From Patagioenas fasciata (taxonomy: Eukaryota > Chordata > Aves > Columbiformes > Columbidae): DNA of 64,000 nt. A program made the translations under genes and the position numbers. The stretch is from NCBI RefSeq assembly GCF_037038585.1, contig NC_092520.1, forward strand, positions 58,866,501 to 58,930,500. The letters are read 5' to 3'. Below, piece after piece: positions 59,801 through 64,000 of the stretch. The stretch's first letter is position 1; every line of letters starts with the position of its first letter. Below the pieces are notes generated by a model, which was given only the letters and a program-made list of their open reading frames with translations, was not told where the DNA came from and did not search any database.

Positions 59801-62497
59801 AACATTGGCAACCATTATTTAAGTAAGGCTTTCCAAGCAGGTTACAGTAGCTTCTTCTAGGCAAAGTTTTCCTATCTTGTTTGTGAGAAACTTGTGAGAC
59901 CCTGAAAAAAGCTAACTAAAATTAATATACTTGAGATCCATACAGGAAACTTATTATCTTGTTATAGGAAGAAATTACATAAGTATAGCTTGATTTTTTT
60001 TTTATGTTAAATGAATGTTTTTTCACACCAATTACCTCATCTTTCAGCTGTTTAATTTTTATTAGATTTTTAAGGAATTTTTGGGGGGTCAACAACTCCG
60101 TTTTACAGTAGCTCTTCTATCTTCTCTCTCTCCATTTTAAAGACAAGTGCTTTACCATTTTACAGTCAAAACCATATATTAACTCAGATATCTTCATCTT
60201 TCTCTTACTAATCGCTTTAGACAATGTCACATATTAGCGTGCTGAAACCTTAGTCTTTCGGTCACTAAGTACATAACATCAGGTTTTTTTCCAAGGTTTT
60301 CTTAAGGAAGAGTCTGTGTGGTGCTTTTTGCTTGTTCATCAAGGGAGTTTCTCCACATGTTGCATGTTGGGCTTTTGGTGCTCTTTCTGAACCCTTCCTG
60401 TCTTGTTTTCAACTTACAGAATTCAATGCAGAATGATATAAATTCCCTGTTATTTTCAGTCACCTTGTAAGATGCACTAGCAGAGACAGAATTTTCTATT
60501 AGATGCTACAGGATGATTTACTTAGTCTATAGAAAAAAAACAAAACAAAACAAAACCACAAAACACTTTGTCCAAATCTATCAAACTATAAAAGCCTGCT
60601 ATTTAATTCACATTTGTGATACTCCACACACTGATCAGATAGCATTCTAGAATATGCCAGCTTCAAACATGGCAAATCCATCTGACTTTTCCATTACCAA
60701 TCAAAGAACAAGAAAGTATTTTAACAGAAATATCCTATAAATATGCTGAAGTGTATTTGTTAATCTCAGTCTTCTATAAATTAGGACATGTAGAATAAAC
60801 GACTGTACAAATGTACTCACTTTTCTTGTCAAAGAAAGCAGTATGGCATCCATGAAAATTCTGAAGCCAACATGCTCCCCATATGTCTTGATATAAACCT
60901 GAAAATAAACGAAGTTTTACTGGTCTGGTGTTTTAATTTCAGAGAACAGCCAGCACAATTTAGAGCTCTTTTAATCACTTAGTAAGTAACTAGTCAGATT
61001 ATATGGCTGTATAGATTTATGAATCAGCTGAGAAGCTTTAGAAATCTCACCTCTCTAACTCATCACAGAAAAATGACAAAAAAAAAAAAAAAAGGACAAG
61101 CTTTGCTTGCATTTGCAGACATTTTAGGTCTGTCTCATGGAAACAAAAATTGGTTGCCTGTTTCTGTTGTGTTCCATTGTTCTTGTTTCCATATGAAATT
61201 CTACTGAAGTCAGTTGAGTTTTGTTAAAAAGAATTGTAGCTCTGGTCCTTGGTGGAGCCAAAAGTGGTATTTCTTTACCTCAGAATTATGCACAACATAA
61301 TTTATTGATGCATGTCAAATTAGATGATGAGGACACTCCACAGCAATATTACTCACAGAATGGGAAACTGAATTACCATTTAGAAGACTTGGGTCTGTGC
61401 CCAGTACTCACATTGATTGCTTGGAGAATAATTTGCCTTCACTGTGCTACGGTTGTTTCAGTTATAAGGTGGACAAAAAGCACTTTACAAAGTAGGACAG
61501 ATATTACTGAGCTCATACGCAAACTGCAAAGTATTCAAGGATAGAGAAGCAAGCAAATGAAGTTCCTAAAGAAGAGACAAGAAGCCTATCAACTGGGAAG
61601 AGCCAAGCAGCCTAGTAGTATGACATGCCACCAGATGCCTGTATGGACTTCAGATCATCCCATTCCGTACCTCATTATCTTTGATGGTGTAATGACACAA
61701 ACTCTGTCTCTGTCCAAACCTCTGTGGAATTTCTTTTGCAATCTTATCTGGATCAACAATGGGAAAATTGGCTAGGTCTCTTTGAATCTGTGGAATGATT
61801 TGAGGGCAGTTCATCTCTTCCAGCCATACACTGCTCTCCTCCTGAGGGCAGTCACAGTTTTCATGGTAAATAGGTCCTATCAGGAACACAATTGTTTTAT
61901 TTTTAGTAGATCACAGTATTGAGCTGTTGAGATCACAAAATTGGGTCAGGAACTGAGCATTCATTTCTTAGGGCCAAACCTTCAGCAATTCTAAAAGGAC
62001 ATATTTGAACTTTTTTTTACTCCAATGGTGTCATGCCAAGCTACACCAGTTTCCATGTGAGCCCTCTACAGGTATTTGCTAGGCAACAGCTTCAACAGCA
62101 TTTGTTTCTCCTTACTATTTTGAATAGTACATGCAGGACACATAATGAATCCATAGTTCCAATGGGATTTGATAGTCTGGAGAAATACTGAGGTCCTGCA
62201 AAAAACCTACGCTTATCGTAGAAGACATTTGGGGATACAGTTTGTGAGAAAAAAACACAATAGAAATTCTACGTGTAGTGCTGCTTCTTACCTTTTAAAA
62301 TATATGGAGACTTTGCAACATGTTTATCTCCAGTTTTGACTTCTATTTTCAGGGTTTTGTAGCTTGCATACATCCTGTATCTCACAAGGAAGGAACCATC
62401 TTTCCTGTCTAACACTTGTACACCAATCCGAGTGAACTGTTCATCAGGAGCCGTGATCTTCACCTGGAATGTATTTTCACCCGGTGTTGAAGTGAAC
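50812..62497 (-). CDS. POGLUT2: POGLUT2 (KDELC1), ER protein O-glucosyltransferase 2, exons 2-10
   Basis: Nine exons on the minus strand: 62,292-62,497, 61,671-61,876, 60,821-60,898, 54,407-54,579, 53,146-53,383, 52,370-52,579, 51,923-52,012, 51,045-51,149 and 50,812-50,829. All junctions are GT-AG and in frame, totalling 1,324 bases. Human POGLUT2 has 502 residues, so about 61 residues (signal peptide and start of the filamin domain) are off the right edge. The product has an N-terminal filamin-type Ig domain, then a CAP10/GT90 glycosyltransferase domain with [23 protein letters not shown] and [16 protein letters not shown], and a C-terminal KDEL. It adds glucose to Ser between Cys3 and Cys4 of certain EGF repeats (NOTCH, fibrillins) in the ER. 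All nine exons are intact. Confidence 0.97.
51045..51149 (-). CDS. POGLUT2: POGLUT2 coding exon 9
   Basis: 35 codons from [10 protein letters not shown] to CTCHRKK, between AACTAG| and AAG|GTACAG. Without splicing at this donor the frame runs on for 42 more codons and lacks KDEL. Confidence 0.94.
51211..51445. mobile_element. Short TIR element (MITE-like) in POGLUT2 intron 8
   Basis: The left end CTCTGTTTCCCTGAAAATAAG and the right end CTTATATTTGGGGTAACAGGG form imperfect terminal inverted repeats of about 22 bases. Inside, an AAAATAAGCCCTA-type motif recurs four times (51,226, 51,243, 51,292 and 51,307). No coding sequence. It resembles a short non-autonomous DNA transposon family seen in several amniote genomes, possibly with TA duplication, but I cannot name it with certainty. 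Confidence 0.75.
51923..52012 (-). CDS. POGLUT2: POGLUT2 coding exon 8
   Basis: 30 codons, [11 protein letters not shown] through FCYYFKLFQ, between TTGACAG| and CAG|GTTGGT. End of the CAP10 domain, with the helix that carries the RNNLMGD motif. Confidence 0.95.
52370..52579 (-). CDS. POGLUT2: POGLUT2 coding exon 7
   Basis: 70 codons, [16 protein letters not shown] to WAKEHDEE, between CTTTCCAG| and GAG|GTAAAT. Contains the sugar-nucleotide-binding segment [16 protein letters not shown] and the [15 protein letters not shown] block typical of GT90 enzymes. Confidence 0.96.
53146..53383 (-). CDS. POGLUT2: POGLUT2 coding exon 6
   Basis: 238 bases between CCTCCAG| and AAG|GTAAGC. Encodes [13 protein letters not shown], the diagnostic [14 protein letters not shown] and [14 protein letters not shown], ending HISFFDFFK. 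The Arg split across the junction with exon 5 is restored by CG+A. Confidence 0.96.
54407..54579 (-). CDS. POGLUT2: POGLUT2 coding exon 5
   Basis: 173 bases between CTGTTTAG| and ACG|GTAAGA. Encodes [37 protein letters not shown] and SVLETMGR. It has no long open frame of its own and is recognised by family motifs and splice borders. Confidence 0.95.
55190..55440 (+). mobile_element. Decayed CR1/L3-like LINE fragment
   Basis: A 60-codon frame reads [19 protein letters not shown] and [17 protein letters not shown], the segment that follows the reverse transcriptase in CR1/L3 elements. Strongly decayed, no tail seen. Opposite strand to POGLUT2. Confidence 0.7.
56416..56457. repeat. 42-bp direct repeat, left copy (R2 target duplication)
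   Basis: Runs from TATTAGCACAGTGCC to GGACATAGAAA and matches 58,813-58,854 at 41 of 42 positions (C/T at the seventh base). Both copies lie directly outside the R2-like element, as a target-site duplication should. Confidence 0.85.
56458..58812 (-). mobile_element. R2-clade non-LTR retrotransposon, 5'-truncated relic
   Basis: Minus strand, 2,355 bases. From the 5' end (58,800) it reads [11 protein letters not shown] and [18 protein letters not shown], then [16 protein letters not shown] (58,540) and [18 protein letters not shown], then the catalytic [10 protein letters not shown] (near 58,240). Next comes a CCHC knuckle with [19 protein letters not shown] (57,265-57,180) and a C-terminal endonuclease region with [21 protein letters not shown], ending [12 protein letters not shown] at 56,870. 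About 410 bases of 3' UTR follow. The order RT-CCHC-endonuclease and these motifs are those of R2 elements. The N-terminal DNA-binding part is missing. Stops and frameshifts occur, including a TGA inside the knuckle, so it is a dead copy. R2 normally inserts into 28S rRNA genes; this copy is in a protein-gene intron. Confidence 0.88.
58813..58854. repeat. 42-bp direct repeat, right copy (R2 target duplication)
   Basis: Second copy of the repeat at 56,416-56,457, offset by 2,397 bases with a single mismatch. It lies at the truncated 5' side of the element. Confidence 0.85.
59092..59310 (-). mobile_element. Decayed CR1-like LINE fragment
   Basis: The frame on the minus strand reads a decayed version of the CR1 3' coding end ([21 protein letters not shown], then [15 protein letters not shown]). 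It has no intact tail and is an old insertion. Confidence 0.6.
60821..60898 (-). CDS. POGLUT2: POGLUT2 coding exon 4
   Basis: 26 codons starting [12 protein letters not shown] and ending LLSLTRK, between TTTTCAG| and AAA|GTGAGT. Phase 0 on both sides. Too short to appear as an open frame but nearly identical to the human segment. Confidence 0.95.
61671..61876 (-). CDS. POGLUT2: POGLUT2 coding exon 3
   Basis: 206 bases between CCTGATAG| and GAG|GTACGG. Encodes [34 protein letters not shown] and [17 protein letters not shown], the start of the CAP10 domain with its conserved cysteines. Confidence 0.96.
62292..62497 (-). CDS. POGLUT2: POGLUT2 coding exon 2, filamin-type domain
   Basis: 206 bases between TGGGTAG| and AAAG|GTAAGAAG. 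Encodes [42 protein letters not shown] and [11 protein letters not shown], the filamin-like Ig repeat before the catalytic domain. Exon 1 with the signal peptide is not in the window. Confidence 0.96.
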
Positions 62498-64000
62498 CTA
62501 CCCAGAGAATAAATGGGAGCTTAATAAAAAAGGAAAAACACAGCAGCTTTCTTAGTCTGATCACTGACAGATTTCCAGTGACCTTACTGAGCCATGCTAG
62601 GTCTTTATGAGCACATCCTAATGTTCAAAAGCAAGGCATGATTTTCCCAAAGGGAATTTTGTTAGGCTACCTAAAACATCTCTGTTAGAAGCAGAAGGTA
62701 TCAAGAAAGTTCCGTTCAGATACTCAGTAACACAGCTTCAAAATTACTTGGTGCCCTATATGTTGAACAGTGTTGGAAATACAGTCTTTGATTACATGAG
62801 AACAGAGCACCTTTAGAAATTCAGCATAGTTTTTAATTACGAGTAGCTCAAGTGTAAAATGATGGGAAGGTAGAGAACATGCAGATATATAAATCTTGGT
62901 GGATGTATCTTGGTGTCCTGCCCCATAGCAACAGGAAAAGAGGCAATGGTTTTAAACTGAAAAAGGGTAGATTTAGATTAGATATAAGGATTAAATTCTT
63001 CACCATGAAGGTGGTGAGGCACGGGAACAGGTTGCCCAGAGAAGTTGTAGATGCCACATTCCTGGAAGTGTTGAAGGCCAGGCTGGATGGGGCTTTGAGC
63101 AACCTGATCTAGGGAAAGATGTCCCTGTCCATGGCAGGGGAATCAGACTAGATGATCTTTAAAAGTCTCTTCCAACCCAAACCATTCTATGATTCTCTAA
63201 AAAAATACCAGAATAAGCTTCACTTTAGCAGCTTAATAAGTCTGTTATTTTACATACAGGAACAAAATATTTCCAGCTTACTTTATTTTCCAGGTATTAT
63301 TTAAGGAAGTGAAGAACAAAGTTAAACTTCTAAATCATCATGGTAGCTCATACAGGGGGAAAAAAAAAAAAATATTGCAAATGCGATATTTTGGTAGGGA
63401 AAAAACATTATAGTGGGATCATGTAATTCAATGTGTATGTATGACATTTTGGTAAAATTCGTCATACATCAGTTGCAGAAAAATCTCCATAAAACCATAA
63501 AATAATTTGAAAAATAATGAAGTTATCACATATCATAGAGGTATTAATAAAATTAGCACAATCAAAATGCTGCATCTGCCAATTTTCTTCCAACTCTTTA
63601 AACATGGTCCCAAATATGTAGGGAAAGTTTGGGATAAAGAGAGTTGGTGGGAGTGGCTGGACTGACAGATTACAGCCCAGCAGTCTCATCACCTTTCCCG
63701 AAACTTGGCCAGACATACTAGAGAGCTGCCAGTTCAACTAGACACAGGAAATATTTACTGCCCAAGATAAACTGAATTGGCAGCTTCCAGACTTGTGTGT
63801 CCCATGGTGCATCTAATCTGGACAATGTGGATGGAGCACTCTCCTACCTAGCTTGTACAGTCAAGGTTTCTTTCCTGTAGAAATGTAAAGCCATGAGCGT
63901 CCTCTAAAAGTTTACTTAATTTGTTCATATGAAATTTATCTAATGGCCTACAGAGTACTTCCTAAATGATTCTACTGATCTTGTGCCTATGTGTCTAGGA
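62498..64000 (-). other. POGLUT2 intron 1 (part) at the right edge
   Basis: AT-rich intron sequence with one CR1 and a poly-A run near 63,360. No CpG island or signal-peptide exon is present, so the gene's 5' end lies beyond 64,000. Confidence 0.8.
62915..63197 (+). mobile_element. CR1 LINE, 3' fragment of about 280 bp, in POGLUT2 intron 1
   Basis: Plus orientation, opposite to POGLUT2. It encodes [16 protein letters not shown] and [15 protein letters not shown] in one frame and ends with CATTCTATGATTCTC at 63,197. Little decay. Confidence 0.92.

Larger units (their letters stand above)
54580..60820 (-). other. POGLUT2 intron 4 with nested retroelements
   Basis: 6.2 kb, the largest intron seen here. 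It contains a decayed CR1 (55.2 kb), the R2-like element (56.46-58.81 kb) and another decayed CR1 (59.1 kb). The remaining AT-rich sequence shows no exon. Confidence 0.85.

Overview
The window looks like a piece of a bird nuclear genome. It is AT-rich, gene-poor and intron-rich. It carries many 5'-truncated CR1 LINEs, most ending in the typical ATTCTATGATTCT-like 3' tail, plus a solo LTR of the common avian ERVL type. No bacterial or organellar features are present. Two vertebrate genes can be read exon by exon: TEX30 on the plus strand and POGLUT2 (KDELC1) on the minus strand, lying tail to tail. Part of a third gene, probably METTL21C, may lie at the left edge on the minus strand. In human these three genes are neighbours at 13q33, which supports the assignments.

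Layout. 1-5.9 kb: possible 5' end of a minus-strand gene. It has a TATA-type promoter with muscle-like sites near 5.8-5.9 kb and a candidate first coding exon at 1,496-1,659. 5.9-39.6 kb: a large intergenic region with no gene that I can support. It holds CR1 fragments of different ages, a solo ERVL-type LTR with a 5-bp target duplication (18,183-18,801), a 320-bp polypurine block (29.25-29.57 kb), and a CR1 split by a 300-bp LTR-like insert (36.03-36.99 kb). 39.64-40.41 kb: a CpG island that is the TEX30 promoter. 40.09-47.89 kb: TEX30, five coding exons encoding 226 residues, with a CR1 in intron 2. 47.9-50.6 kb: the short convergent interval, holding one CR1. 50.6 kb to the right edge: POGLUT2 coding exons 2-10, with exon 1 (signal peptide) beyond the window.

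The most unusual item is a 5'-truncated, stop-containing R2-clade retrotransposon (56,458-58,812, minus strand) in an intron of POGLUT2. It has an R2-type reverse transcriptase, a CCHC knuckle and a C-terminal endonuclease region, and is flanked by a 42-bp direct repeat with one mismatch. R2 elements normally sit in 28S rDNA, so this looks like an off-target insertion. Other points of interest are a terminal POGLUT2 exon that carries only Ala plus the KDEL signal, a small TIR element in another POGLUT2 intron, and the muscle-type promoter candidate on the left.

TEX30 is a predicted alpha/beta hydrolase. POGLUT2 is an ER protein O-glucosyltransferase acting on EGF repeats. There is no sign that they work in one pathway; they are simply chromosomal neighbours.
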